A stretch of DNA of 64,000 bases, from NCBI GenBank assembly GCA_023144005.1, contig JAGLGN010000014.1, positions 33,464 through 97,463 on the forward strand, given 5' to 3'. Within the stretch, counting starts at the first letter, position 1. Each line of letters opens with the position of its first letter. Below the pieces are notes generated by a model. That model did not search any database and was not told the origin of the DNA. It was given only the letters and a program-made list of their open reading frames with translations. This DNA is from a bacterium. GTDB taxonomy: Bacteria > AUK180. The position numbers and the translations under genes were made by a program. This document shows, piece after piece, positions 44,721 to 53,272 of the stretch.

Positions 44721-46307
44721 TCACATCTTTTCCGGGGCATTGAACCCAATCATATTAAGAATATCTTTGACCATCGTACCCAGAGCGGAGACGAATTTTA
44801 AATATTCTGCCTCTTCATCCGAACCGATGATCTTGCTTTCGTGATAAAAACGGTGAAACTCCGTGGCAAGGGCATTCAGATAAGTGATCACCATCGCGGG
44901 CTCCCTTTTTAAGAGCGCTTCTTTCATCGCGTTTTCAAAAAGGAATATCGAATACAGGAGTTTTTTCTCGGCATCAAGCACTTTACTGATCCCGTCTTTG
45001 TCCGGACGGCCCGCCTTTTCCAAGATGCTGTTGATACGGGCAAACATATATTGAACATAGAATACCGGTGATTTTTCCCCTTCTTTCTCAAAACGGTCCA
45101 ATGAAAAATCCACATGCTGATTAGCGCCCTTGGAAAGGAAGAAATACTTGGCGGCATCCGCGCCGACGCTATCTACTATGTCATTTAACTGAATATAATT
45201 GCCGCTTCTTTTGGACATCACAAGTTTTTCTCCATCCTTGATAAGATTGACCTGCTGAAGAATAATGATCTCCAGAAAATCCTCGGGAATATCGAAGGCG
45301 GTGAGGGCGAGTTGAAGCCGGCGAACACCGCCGTGATGGTCCGGGCCCCAGATATTTATCGCCTTATCGAATCCCCTCTCGAATTTATTGATATGATACA
45401 TAATGTCTCCGAAAAGGTAGGTGTATTCGCCGTTGGATTTTTTCAACACCCAGTCCTGAGAATCTCCCAAGGCGGTATTTTTGATAAAAAGCGCGCCGTC
45501 CTTTTCATATGAAAGGGATTTTTTCTTCAATGTCGATAATACGCGATCAGATAATTGGGCATTCTCATATAAAGAAGATTCGGAGAACCATACATCGAAA
45601 GAGAGGTCTATTCTCTCCAGTATCTTCTTGTTCAATGCTACCGTATGGCCGATGGCGGCATCTTTTAAAAAGGTCTTGGGGTCGGACGCAGACCGTATCT
45701 CTTTGCTGAAATGCTCCGCAAGCTCGCGGACATAGGCATTATTGTATTCATTTTCTTCGAAGCTCACCGTTTGTTTCTCGAATTTCTCCAGATACGCCTT
45801 ATAAATAGAATTTGTGAAGATATTTATCTGATTGCCGGCATCGTTGATATAGTATTCTTTTGTAACTTCCCAACCCGCATATTCAAAAAGGTAAGACAAT
45901 GCCCTGCCGAAAGCGGCGGCACGGCCGGATACCACATTCAACGGCCCGGTGGGATTGGCGGAGATGAATTCGATATTGACTTTTTTACCGTTCTTACTGC
46001 GGCAAATGGAGGAAAAATCATTGAAATGTTGAAGATAGACATTTTCTGAAAGGGTAATATTCAGAAATCCGGGCTTTACGGCTTCCAGGCAGATAATTCC
46101 CTCCGCCTCTATGGCTTCAAGCTCTTTCGCGATCTCCAACGGAGATCTTTTCAATTCGCGTGAGAGCTGCAGGGGAAGTGATGTGTAGAATTCAACGCCC
46201 TCGATCGTTCCCTTTTGTATTACGGGATCGACCGTGAGAGAGTATTTATCTTTGAAATGATCTTTTATCCGCATGGAAAGACCCTTCAGGATAATTCTAT
46301 CTGACAT
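44721..46307 (-). CDS. argS: Arginyl-tRNA synthetase with an altered HIGH motif
   Basis: 528 residues. The N-terminal additional domain, SANPTGPL (117-123 region), INDAGNQINIFT, FGDIMYH, and VMSKRSGN (the KMSKS equivalent) identify ArgRS. The four residues that are normally H-[IV]-G-H directly after GPL read N-V-V-S (124-127) in SANPTGPLNVVSGRAA. The rest of the fold and the DALR-type C-terminal domain look intact, and the gene sits among essential genes, so it is presumably active. It overlaps rlmH by 11 nt. No other argS is in this window. Confidence 0.93.
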   Translation of the reverse strand: MSDRIILKGLSMRIKDHFKDKYSLTVDPVIQKGTIEGVEFYTSLPLQLSRELKRSPLEIAKELEAIEAEGIICLEAVKPGFLNITLSENVYLQHFNDFSSICRSKNGKKVNIEFISANPTGPLNVVSGRAAAFGRALSYLFEYAGWEVTKEYYINDAGNQINIFTNSIYKAYLEKFEKQTVSFEENEYNNAYVRELAEHFSKEIRSASDPKTFLKDAAIGHTVALNKKILERIDLSFDVWFSESSLYENAQLSDRVLSTLKKKSLSYEKDGALFIKNTALGDSQDWVLKKSNGEYTYLFGDIMYHINKFERGFDKAINIWGPDHHGGVRRLQLALTAFDIPEDFLEIIILQQVNLIKDGEKLVMSKRSGNYIQLNDIVDSVGADAAKYFFLSKGANQHVDFSLDRFEKEGEKSPVFYVQYMFARINSILEKAGRPDKDGISKVLDAEKKLLYSIFLFENAMKEALLKREPAMVITYLNALATEFHRFYHESKIIGSDEEAEYLKFVSALGTMVKDILNMIGFNAPEKM

Positions 46308-46686
46308 AGATCTTTCCTTTTGATGTGCAGTAAAATCTGTAAAGTTGTTCCATGAACATCAGCACCGTCAGCTCGGATGTCATTGTCAACGGCGACAGTG
46401 AGATCATTTTCTTTGACGGAATATCTTCTTTAAAACCGGAAGGCGGGCCGATAAGAAAACCGACGGGCGCGCCCTTGCCGCCTTTTACAAATAATGAAAA
46501 GAGTTCGTCCAGACCGATAACCCTTCCCCTTTCGGAAAGTATGTAGTCGGTATCACCGATGGTTTTGTGATTTTCGCGGAGATTCACCTGCCAGCCCTTG
46601 GTATTGATCCTTTTCAGGTATTCATTGACGCCCTGACGGATAAAATCATTCTTTATTTTACCCATATAACGGATATCAATCCTCAA
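46297..46686 (-). CDS. rlmH: 23S rRNA pseudouridine-1915 N3-methyltransferase RlmH
   Basis: 129 residues, SPOUT-class methyltransferase. MRIDIRYMGKIKNDFI is the family N-terminus, so the TTG codon at 46686 is accepted as start. VGFLIGPPSGF is the SAM-binding knot loop and MFMEQLYRFYCTSKGKIY the conserved end. It methylates the pseudouridine in helix 69 of assembled 70S ribosomes. It overlaps rsfS by 11 nt; the rsfS-rlmH pair is a conserved neighbourhood. Confidence 0.95.
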   Translation of the reverse strand: MRIDIRYMGKIKNDFIRQGVNEYLKRINTKGWQVNLRENHKTIGDTDYILSERGRVIGLDELFSLFVKGGKGAPVGFLIGPPSGFKEDIPSKKMISLSPLTMTSELTVLMFMEQLYRFYCTSKGKIYVR

Positions 46687-47014
46687 AACTTATCCTTTTT
46701 CCACTCCCCCAGATGCGCTCCAGGTCATAATACTCCCTTTTTTCGGCAGAAAAACAGTGAACGATTATGTCGTTATAATCTATGATTATCCAGCCGGATG
46801 CGGGGTCACCCTCCATGCTGAGGGGAAGCTCATCCTCTTCATGTTTCATATCATACTTCACCTCTTCCTTCAATTGTTTAAGATGAGGAGTGGACATTGC
46901 TCCGGTAATGATGAAGTAATTTGCAAATGTAGCCATTTCGCTGATGTCAATGATTACAGTATTCTGGCCGTTCTTGGCCTCGAGCAAACGATAAAGTTTT
47001 TCAAGTCTTTCCAT
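46676..47014 (-). CDS. rsfS: Ribosomal silencing factor RsfS
   Basis: 112 residues of the Iojap/RsfS family. TVIIDISEMATFANYFIITGAMSTPHL in outline (about 19-45) and GWIIIDYNDIIVHCF with REYYDLERIWG are the hallmark segments. RsfS binds ribosomal protein L14 and blocks subunit joining during starvation. It overlaps the peptidase-like gene by 14 nt and rlmH by 11 nt, so it lies inside one operon. Confidence 0.96.
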   Translation of the reverse strand: MERLEKLYRLLEAKNGQNTVIIDISEMATFANYFIITGAMSTPHLKQLKEEVKYDMKHEEDELPLSMEGDPASGWIIIDYNDIIVHCFSAEKREYYDLERIWGSGKRISFED

Positions 47015-48083
47015 GTTTTAGTATTTCTTCTCCGGCGATCGAGATCTTTTCAAGCATGCTGTAAAGTATTCCCGTCCCCAATGTAACAGTAGGCAGGATG
47101 ATCTCTTCTTCAACTATACTGCCGCAGGAAAATGTAAAAAGGCCCATATCGAAAGCGGGCGTGCCGGAGGCATTTATCAATGAGCCGTCCAGAGGAAGCC
47201 CTGTTTCAATAGGCAATAATGTGATCTTCTCCATTTTCGCAATATCATTTACGGTACTCTCAAAGAATTCTCTCAATATTCCACCCATTGGATTGGCTCT
47301 CGGGCCGATCCGCTGTACTATATTAAAATCCGCACCAGTGGATTTCAGGTAATTTTTTAACTTTTTAATAAGAAATGAAGGTTCTAATTTCGGGGAGGAA
47401 AATAGAAGATCGCCAAAGGCCATTTTCGGAATAATACCCTTGCGGCCCTGATGAATGAGCTTTTTTATCATTACATGCCAGTCCGTTGTACTTTTTTCTA
47501 TTTCATAAAGCATTTTACACAACTCGAAATACGGGTCCTTTCTTCCCGAGTTCTTATGCACGCGCAAATGCACATATGACAAGGGTTTGATGCCCATTCT
47601 GTTAACCGAGTGCTGATTCATGGTAAGGCATATGTCGAAGGTCCTGTTCTTCAGGAAATAATGCAGCCCTTCATTGTTGGAATTCTGTCCCCGGTGAAAT
47701 AGAAAAGTGATCTTCAGGCCTTTTAAAAGTTTTTCTTTTTCTATCACCGAAAGAAATTTGATCAGTATAACAAGGCGAATATCATCAATAATACCGATAC
47801 CGAATAAATTCTTTTTATATATCTTGATCCTTCTGTCGATTGATGCGAAAATGCCGTCATCGAGTCCGGCGGCAATGCATATATGCAGCGAGCCCGAGCC
47901 CAATGTACATGTAATGTTGCCTACCTCATCTTTTTTAGCGGAAGCGGGAAGACGATGAATAATAAAATTCTCTCTTTGTTCGGTGTCCATCATCGAGCCG
48001 TTAAACGAGGTCAACTTATAAAAATCATCGATTATCTCGCTATTTCTTTCTTTAAATAAGGCGCGGAAATTTATTTTCTTCAC
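47001..48083 (-). CDS. Degenerate M20-type peptidase homologue (probably inactive)
   Basis: 360 residues that follow the M20 metallopeptidase outline: KKDEVGNITCTLG, then SLHICIAAGLDDG where active enzymes have a metal-binding AxHxDxV, then GIIDDIRLVILIKFL (the second metal Asp retained), and FLFHRGQNSNNEGL where the catalytic Glu-Glu pair is expected. NASGTPAFDMGLFTFSCG near the end is also peptidase-like. With His and at least one of the Glu residues missing it is unlikely to be an active peptidase and may have a binding or regulatory role. It starts with GTG and heads the run rsfS-rlmH-argS-valS. Confidence 0.6.
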   Translation of the reverse strand: MKKINFRALFKERNSEIIDDFYKLTSFNGSMMDTEQRENFIIHRLPASAKKDEVGNITCTLGSGSLHICIAAGLDDGIFASIDRRIKIYKKNLFGIGIIDDIRLVILIKFLSVIEKEKLLKGLKITFLFHRGQNSNNEGLHYFLKNRTFDICLTMNQHSVNRMGIKPLSYVHLRVHKNSGRKDPYFELCKMLYEIEKSTTDWHVMIKKLIHQGRKGIIPKMAFGDLLFSSPKLEPSFLIKKLKNYLKSTGADFNIVQRIGPRANPMGGILREFFESTVNDIAKMEKITLLPIETGLPLDGSLINASGTPAFDMGLFTFSCGSIVEEEIILPTVTLGTGILYSMLEKISIAGEEILKHGKT

Positions 48084-48101
48084 TTTTTCACTTAATTGGT
48101 G

Positions 48102-48130
48102 ATTATATCTTATTTTCCCCTTTTTTTCAA
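48102..48130 (-). promoter_or_regulatory. Promoter of the peptidase-like - rsfS - rlmH - argS - valS operon
   Basis: TTGAAA (48130-48125), 17 bp, TATAAT (48107-48102) on the minus strand, about 18 bp before the GTG at 48083. It is back to back with the rpsT promoter. Confidence 0.65.
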
Positions 48131-48133
48131 AGG

Positions 48134-48162
48134 TTGACTTTTCTCGGGGTTTTTGCTAAAAT
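48134..48162 (+). promoter_or_regulatory. rpsT promoter
   Basis: TTGACT (48134-48139), 17 bp, TAAAAT (48157-48162), placing transcription start near 48169 and a short leader with GGAGG. It shows that an in-frame ATG at 48153 cannot be the start of rpsT. Confidence 0.75.
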
Positions 48163-48191
48163 GCCCATTTAACGCATATTTGGAGGCAACT

Positions 48192-48458
48192 ATGGCAAAT
48201 CATAAATCTGCTATTAAACGTATTAAGCAGAACGAAAAGAGAAGGGCCAGAAACTATTATTATAAATCCACTCTCAAGACCTTTGAAAAGAAGTTCGCTG
48301 AAGCCCTGGAAAACAAACAGGCAAAGGCGGAGATCGAGCCGCTTTACAAAAAATTAGTGGCACTTTATGATAAGGTCGCCGGCAAGGGCATAGTACATGC
48401 CAATAGGGCGGCAAGAAGGGTTTCTAAACTGACTCTTGTCTTTAACGGCTTGAAGTAA
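48192..48458 (+). CDS. rpsT: Small ribosomal subunit protein S20
   Basis: 88 residues, Lys/Arg-rich helical protein binding 16S rRNA. MANHKSAIKRIKQNEKRRAR and the later GKGIVHANRAARRVSKL are diagnostic. The ATG at 48192 with GGAGG 6 nt upstream is the start. It is transcribed alone, convergent with holA; an rpsT-holA neighbourhood is common in bacteria. Confidence 0.98.
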   Translation: MANHKSAIKRIKQNEKRRARNYYYKSTLKTFEKKFAEALENKQAKAEIEPLYKKLVALYDKVAGKGIVHANRAARRVSKLTLVFNGLK

Positions 48459-48462
48459 TTCC

Positions 48463-48476
48463 CGTGCTTTCGCACG
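48463..48476. terminator. Possible bidirectional stem-loop between rpsT and holA
   Basis: CGTGC-TTTC-GCACG forms a 5-bp stem with a tetraloop in the 21-bp convergent gap. There is no U-run, so intrinsic termination is uncertain. Confidence 0.35.
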
Positions 48477-48479
48477 AAC

Positions 48480-49535
48480 TCAATCTATAAGTATTCTCGG
48501 AAGAGAGCTTATGAACTGCTCAAAATAATTTCTTTTGAAAAGGGCGCTGGGTGCAGCGCCTTTTATCTTATATTCAAGTTCAAAAAGAAGCTGCAATTGT
48601 TTTTTAAAGGCCTTTGATGAAAGCTTTTTTACATTGCTGATGATCTCTCTTTTCTTTTTATAGGGTGCGTTGAAGGTATTTGAAACCGCATATTCGTCAG
48701 CGCCGCTGCTGAGCTTTCCCTTGATGGAGAGATTCCTTTTATAGGACCACCACAGCCTGCTGATCAGCATAACTTCCCAGCCGGACGCGGATTCTTCCAC
48801 TATGCGACTGAGATATGTATGAGCAGCTGTCTTATTACAAAACAGAGCTGCATCACAAAAATCAAAAACGGAAATGATCCTAAAATCTCCCACGCATTCA
48901 TTTACATCAGATAGCTCTATCTGATCTTTCTCCCCTACGAATAAGGATAGTTTCTCCGCTTCTTTCTTGATCGAGTCCAATGTTCCGTCGGTAGAATTAA
49001 TAAGCATCGAGCAAACGGATTGTGATATTTTTTTATCCTTCTCGCCAAAGAATTTCTCGATCCATTTCTCGATATCTCTGGCATCCAGGGCGTATGCCAT
49101 GAAATGCGCCGCGGTTTTGGAAGAGGTGAGCTTTCGATAATTTTTCGTCCAGGCCGCTCCGCCCGAAAGGTCAACTCTTCCCTGAGAAATAATCACGGCA
49201 ATCGTTTCATTATTGCCTGTGATCCATCCGGAAGAAGAGAGCACATCCAGTATTTCGCCCTTTATCTTGCCGGAGAACTCCGAAAAATAGCTGACTACCA
49301 CCATCCTTCTGGAAAAAAGGCTTGCTTGGCAGAGATGTGTCTCAAATGTCTTACCGTCTTCCCAATTGGCCGGAGTGATCTCCTGATACGAGAACGGATC
49401 TTTGTTCTCGCCCAATACCTGCTTTCTTATTTCCTCGAGCGCCAATTTTTTTATGTAATATTCTTCACCGTCCAGGATATACAGGGCAGTGTTTTTGTTA
49501 AATACGGAACCCGGGTTTTTTAATGTTGTGCTCAT
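48480..49535 (-). CDS. holA: DNA polymerase III subunit delta
   Basis: 351 residues, clamp-loader subunit that opens the beta clamp. The N-terminal ALYILDGEEYYIKKLALEEI, the central DARDIEKWIEKFF, DGTLDSIKKEAEKL and the C-terminal AAPSALFKRNYFEQ match the HolA family, although overall similarity to model members is low. It overlaps the lipoate-ligase-like gene by ATGA and lies at the end of the purine/ABC/chemoreceptor run. Confidence 0.9.
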   Translation of the reverse strand: MSTTLKNPGSVFNKNTALYILDGEEYYIKKLALEEIRKQVLGENKDPFSYQEITPANWEDGKTFETHLCQASLFSRRMVVVSYFSEFSGKIKGEILDVLSSSGWITGNNETIAVIISQGRVDLSGGAAWTKNYRKLTSSKTAAHFMAYALDARDIEKWIEKFFGEKDKKISQSVCSMLINSTDGTLDSIKKEAEKLSLFVGEKDQIELSDVNECVGDFRIISVFDFCDAALFCNKTAAHTYLSRIVEESASGWEVMLISRLWWSYKRNLSIKGKLSSGADEYAVSNTFNAPYKKKREIISNVKKLSSKAFKKQLQLLFELEYKIKGAAPSALFKRNYFEQFISSLPRILID

Positions 49536-50296
49536 CTTCTAAATGTGAACTCCGTGTCAGAATACTTTCCGAATGCCAGCTCTTGTGCCTGTGCTAATTC
49601 CTCTTTCGACAGATCTGATGACTCCGCTTCAAATGCTGGGGAAAGGGCCGAGATCACAGAGTTCTGAATAACTTCCGCGGTAAGCTCCCTGCCGGTCAAT
49701 TCATTTATCCCCTTCACTGATGCCCGCATCGATTCTTCGGGCAGACCGTATATATCGCTCCATAGGGGATAATCAACATCCAGGATCACCGAGCCGTGCT
49801 GAAGGAATTTGCCCTTTGACCTATACTGGGCGCTGCCGATGACCTTATGGCCTTTTATCGTTATTTCATAGAGGGACGGGGAATCAAAACAATTCTCAGA
49901 AGAAGAGCGCTGTTCTCCGCCGGAGATCTCCATGTCAATGCCCAGGGACGAAAAAGCGGACTGGAAGATCCTGGAGATAGCGCCGTATGTATCTTGAAGG
50001 TCAAGTGACGCAAATACATCGTCATAGCCTCCGACAAGAGAATAAGTAAGTTCTAAATGATGAATGACCCCTCTACCGCCGGTCATCCTGCGGACGATCG
50101 CGACATCATCCCTCTCCTTGAGTGAATGAAATCTCTTTGAGCTTTGAAAATAGCCCATAGACAGGGTGGGGATCTCCCAGGTATAGAACCGCATTACGGG
50201 AAGCTTTTCCTCATTATATGAGAGAAAAAGCATTTCATCGATCCCCATGTTCAGGATCCCGGAGTATTCTCTACTCTTCAGTATCCTGATCTTCAT
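49532..50296 (-). CDS. Lipoate-protein ligase / octanoyltransferase family protein (LipM-like)
   Basis: 254 residues. The ATG at 50296 is chosen because [20 protein letters not shown] matches the family N-terminus; the longer frame would be read over the MCP gene. [19 protein letters not shown] (68-86) is the lipoyl/octanoyl pocket, [16 protein letters not shown] (147-162) holds Lys151, and LQHGSVILD follows. Cys136 in [12 protein letters not shown] sits where LipM-type octanoyltransferases have their acyl-accepting cysteine. It is therefore more likely an octanoyltransferase for lipoate synthesis than a scavenging ligase. It overlaps the MCP 3' end by 26 nt. Confidence 0.85.
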   Translation of the reverse strand: MKIRILKSREYSGILNMGIDEMLFLSYNEEKLPVMRFYTWEIPTLSMGYFQSSKRFHSLKERDDVAIVRRMTGGRGVIHHLELTYSLVGGYDDVFASLDLQDTYGAISRIFQSAFSSLGIDMEISGGEQRSSSENCFDSPSLYEITIKGHKVIGSAQYRSKGKFLQHGSVILDVDYPLWSDIYGLPEESMRASVKGINELTGRELTAEVIQNSVISALSPAFEAESSDLSKEELAQAQELAFGKYSDTEFTFRR

Positions 50297-51980
50297 CCTT
50301 CTTAATATTGAACTGGTCAACCTGTTTTTTAAGGTTTTTCGATATATTTGCCAATTCAATGGCGGCAGCGGACAATTCCTGCATCGAGGCGGCCTGTTCT
50401 TCCGTAGAAGATGAGGCCTGTTCGGTAGATGCCGCTCCTTCTTCTGATATAGCGGCGATCTCAAGTATGGAATCATTTATCTTCTGAGTACCGTCAACCT
50501 GTTCAACTATCTGGGCATTGATGCGCTCCAGATTTGAATTTGCCTGCTGTATGCCGTTAACGATCTCATTGAAAGCATTTTCAGTGCTGGCTGACATATG
50601 GGACAGCCCTTTGATAACCTCCGCACCATTAGCGATGGTATTTGCCAGAGCCGTTACCTGCTTCTGTACTTGTGAAATGGTTATTTCCACCTTCTCCGAT
50701 TCAGATGAGGATTGCTCAGATAACTTTTTCACCTGCTCGGCGACAACGGTAAACCCCTTGCCGGCTTCTCCGGCACGGGCGGCTTCAATAGCCGCATTAA
50801 GAGCGAGGAGATTTGTCTGATTCGCGATATTTTTAATGGAGGAAACGAATTCTCCGACCTGCGTGGAGAGATTGGTAAGCTCACCGATCAATTGCTCTAT
50901 TTCCGTGAAGAGGTCCCTGACCTCGTCAAGATTGGTCAATGAATCGCCAACCTCGTTTTTGCTGTTTCCGGCAAGCGACACAAGTCCATCGAAGCTACCC
51001 AGTGTCTGTTGAGAACTCTCTTTTATGGAAACGGCGAATTCAGAAACCTGTTTTACGAAATTCTTCACATTCTCCACTTTCTCCGATTGATGCATCATGC
51101 CGTCCGAAAGCTCTTCTATGGTCGAAGAGATCTCCTGTGTCGAAGCTGACATCTCTTCCGCGGCCGATGAAAGGTTTTCTGAATAATCAAGTATGTGACC
51201 GGATATCTGTGTTATTCTGCCGACCAGATTCTCTAAAACTCCCAGAAAGCGGTTCAAATATCCGACCAGCTCGCCAAGTTCATCTGAATCGGGATAATGT
51301 AACCTGAAGGTCAGATCGCCGGACCCCTCGGAAAGTTCCATGATCGCATTCCTTATCGTTTTCAGGCCTCTCAAGACTTTACTGATGGCAAAATAATATA
51401 CGAACCCGAAAAGACTCAGGATAAGGAACACTATGATAAGCACAACATTGATATTCTTTGCGGCTGCTTTGTTCGCCTTGCTGCGGTCCATAATGAGCTT
51501 GACATATCCGATCTTCTCACTTGCACCATTACCCTGAGTATATACGCCCGTATAGAAATATTTGCTGCGCTTCTCTTTCTGGGAATGTATGATATCCTTC
51601 TTAAGATCTGCGGTGAGCTTCTTTGCTAATGTCGCTTCTGCCTTGTGTATCTTGACAAAGCCGGGTTTTCCCAAACTGGAGATAAGGTCACCGGAGGAGT
51701 TATAAGCGCCTACCCAGAGTATATTCTGCTCTTTGATAAGGGCTTCCATCGGCTGGCGCAAAAATCCCTCATCCTCCGTAATTATTCCGGTCTGCAGCGA
51801 ATATATAGAATTCTTTATCAAGGCCTCGCCGACACCGTCTATCTCATTTTCCGCATTCTGCAGCCCTACATTGATCAGAATGATCATTATAAATGTCAAA
51901 AATACCAGCAAAACGACCGCTGCAAGCATTATCCTCAATTTTATACTGTGTCTCAGTTGAACTTTGATCCTCTCTTCCAT
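50271..51980 (-). CDS. Methyl-accepting chemotaxis protein
   Basis: 569 residues. Membrane helix 1 (about 16-38), a periplasmic sensor of about 130 residues, helix 2 (about 178-200), a HAMP domain (about 202-255) and a long cytoplasmic coiled coil with the signalling tip [20 protein letters not shown], then [22 protein letters not shown]. Gln/Glu pairs near the ends ([13 protein letters not shown]) are candidate methylation sites. It lies 11 bp after the solute-binding protein gene of the sugar-type ABC importer, suggesting it senses the same nutrient, directly or through the binding protein. An adhesion-type taxis protein unrelated to the importer cannot be excluded. Confidence 0.95.
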   Translation of the reverse strand: MEERIKVQLRHSIKLRIMLAAVVLLVFLTFIMIILINVGLQNAENEIDGVGEALIKNSIYSLQTGIITEDEGFLRQPMEALIKEQNILWVGAYNSSGDLISSLGKPGFVKIHKAEATLAKKLTADLKKDIIHSQKEKRSKYFYTGVYTQGNGASEKIGYVKLIMDRSKANKAAAKNINVVLIIVFLILSLFGFVYYFAISKVLRGLKTIRNAIMELSEGSGDLTFRLHYPDSDELGELVGYLNRFLGVLENLVGRITQISGHILDYSENLSSAAEEMSASTQEISSTIEELSDGMMHQSEKVENVKNFVKQVSEFAVSIKESSQQTLGSFDGLVSLAGNSKNEVGDSLTNLDEVRDLFTEIEQLIGELTNLSTQVGEFVSSIKNIANQTNLLALNAAIEAARAGEAGKGFTVVAEQVKKLSEQSSSESEKVEITISQVQKQVTALANTIANGAEVIKGLSHMSASTENAFNEIVNGIQQANSNLERINAQIVEQVDGTQKINDSILEIAAISEEGAASTEQASSSTEEQAASMQELSAAAIELANISKNLKKQVDQFNIKKDEDQDTEE

Positions 51981-51991
51981 ATATACCTCTT

Positions 51992-53263
51992 TTATTTATT
52001 TAACTCTACATCGATCTTCTTAGCCGCATCGGAAAGCGCCTTCTCCGAATTCATCAGATCAAGCATTATCATCTCTATCGCTTCCGAAAGTATATTTCTT
52101 GAATTATACCATCCAGAACCCTTGGGTTCAAAATACGCATAGTCCAATGTTTTCAAAGGAATGAGGAATGTCGGATCGTCCGCAATGGCCTGCTTGACGA
52201 TATCCGTATCCATAGCTGACCTTCTTACCGGAAGATAATTGGTCTTTACCGCCCATTTTGCCGTGATCTCCGGGGTCGTAAGCCAATGCAGAAAAGCCCA
52301 TGCCGCCCGCTCCCTTTCCGGATCGCTCTTTATTACAACAATATTTGTCCCGCTTAAAATAACCGCCTTCTTTACCCTGTACGGAGGTTCGGCTATACCA
52401 AGATTAAAGGTCAATTTATTCCGCAGAAAGAATTTGGATACCGAAGATGTCATGATCATTCCGACATCGCCGGCGGCAAAATTATTCTGAAAGTCATACC
52501 CTCGAGTTCTGAAGGCGTATTTTTTCTTTTCAAGGGAATGCCACCAGTCGATGGATTCCCGCCCTTCCTTTGAATCAAAGAGGGCCTTTGTTTCCGCTTC
52601 ATCCGCCAGAAGGCCGCCACTTTGGAGTAATAGGCATTCAAAGGTCCATACACTGAGATTGAATGCATACCCCCATTGATTCGGAATGCCGTCACCATCA
52701 TCGTCGCGGGTCAAGGCCTTACACACGCGATCGAATTCCGACAGCTTCGGATCGGGGTCCCACTTTTCCGGCGGATTAAGGCCGTTCGCTTCGAACATAT
52801 CCTTATTATAATAAAGGATGGGTACGCTCTTATTGAAGGGGATCGACCACAACTTGCCATTAAAAGTATTGTTCTCAATAAACGCGGGATAGAAATCGTT
52901 CTTTTCCGCATCGGGTAAAAGGTCGTAATATTGCTGAAGAGGGATAATTATTTCATTATCTATCAGTTTTGATGTCCAGGACTCATATGCCTGCGACATA
53001 TCGGGCAGATCTTTGGCGGGAATCCCGGCCAATAATGACTGTATCAACGCGGAATAACTTCCCTTATTGATGGGCCGTATGCGGAATTTCGGATTGGTCG
53101 AATTATATTCTTCTATGAGCCCATTTAAAACCTTCTGCATCGGGCCGCCCATCGCATGCCAAAACACAAGCTCCTCTCCCCGGGAATATTTCAACGGATT
53201 CTTTGAAGAACAGCCGAAGAGCAGCAGTAAAGCAATTGAAAATACCAGTATTTTTATTTTCAT
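51992..53263 (-). CDS. Extracellular solute-binding lipoprotein (family 1)
   Basis: 423 residues. Lipobox LLLFGC with Cys18 marks a lipoprotein. [19 protein letters not shown] (about 32-50), [33 protein letters not shown] and [16 protein letters not shown] are typical of UgpB/MalE-type binding proteins of CUT1 importers. It delivers substrate to the two permeases encoded 9 bp upstream. The nearby adenine deaminase and phosphopentomutase suggest a nucleoside or a nucleotide-derived sugar, although the family usually binds oligosaccharides or glycerol phosphates. Confidence 0.93.
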   Translation of the reverse strand: MKIKILVFSIALLLLFGCSSKNPLKYSRGEELVFWHAMGGPMQKVLNGLIEEYNSTNPKFRIRPINKGSYSALIQSLLAGIPAKDLPDMSQAYESWTSKLIDNEIIIPLQQYYDLLPDAEKNDFYPAFIENNTFNGKLWSIPFNKSVPILYYNKDMFEANGLNPPEKWDPDPKLSEFDRVCKALTRDDDGDGIPNQWGYAFNLSVWTFECLLLQSGGLLADEAETKALFDSKEGRESIDWWHSLEKKKYAFRTRGYDFQNNFAAGDVGMIMTSSVSKFFLRNKLTFNLGIAEPPYRVKKAVILSGTNIVVIKSDPERERAAWAFLHWLTTPEITAKWAVKTNYLPVRRSAMDTDIVKQAIADDPTFLIPLKTLDYAYFEPKGSGWYNSRNILSEAIEMIMLDLMNSEKALSDAAKKIDVELNK

Positions 53264-53272
53264 GATTTCACC

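Noticed and set aside
48153-48191. 13-residue N-terminal extension of ribosomal protein S20
   Set aside because: It lies within the rpsT promoter, upstream of the predicted transcription start.
50297-50476. 60-residue N-terminal extension of the LipM-like protein
   Set aside because: It is the antisense-frame reading of the chemoreceptor 3' end, rich in Pro, Arg and Leu, and not part of the family domain.
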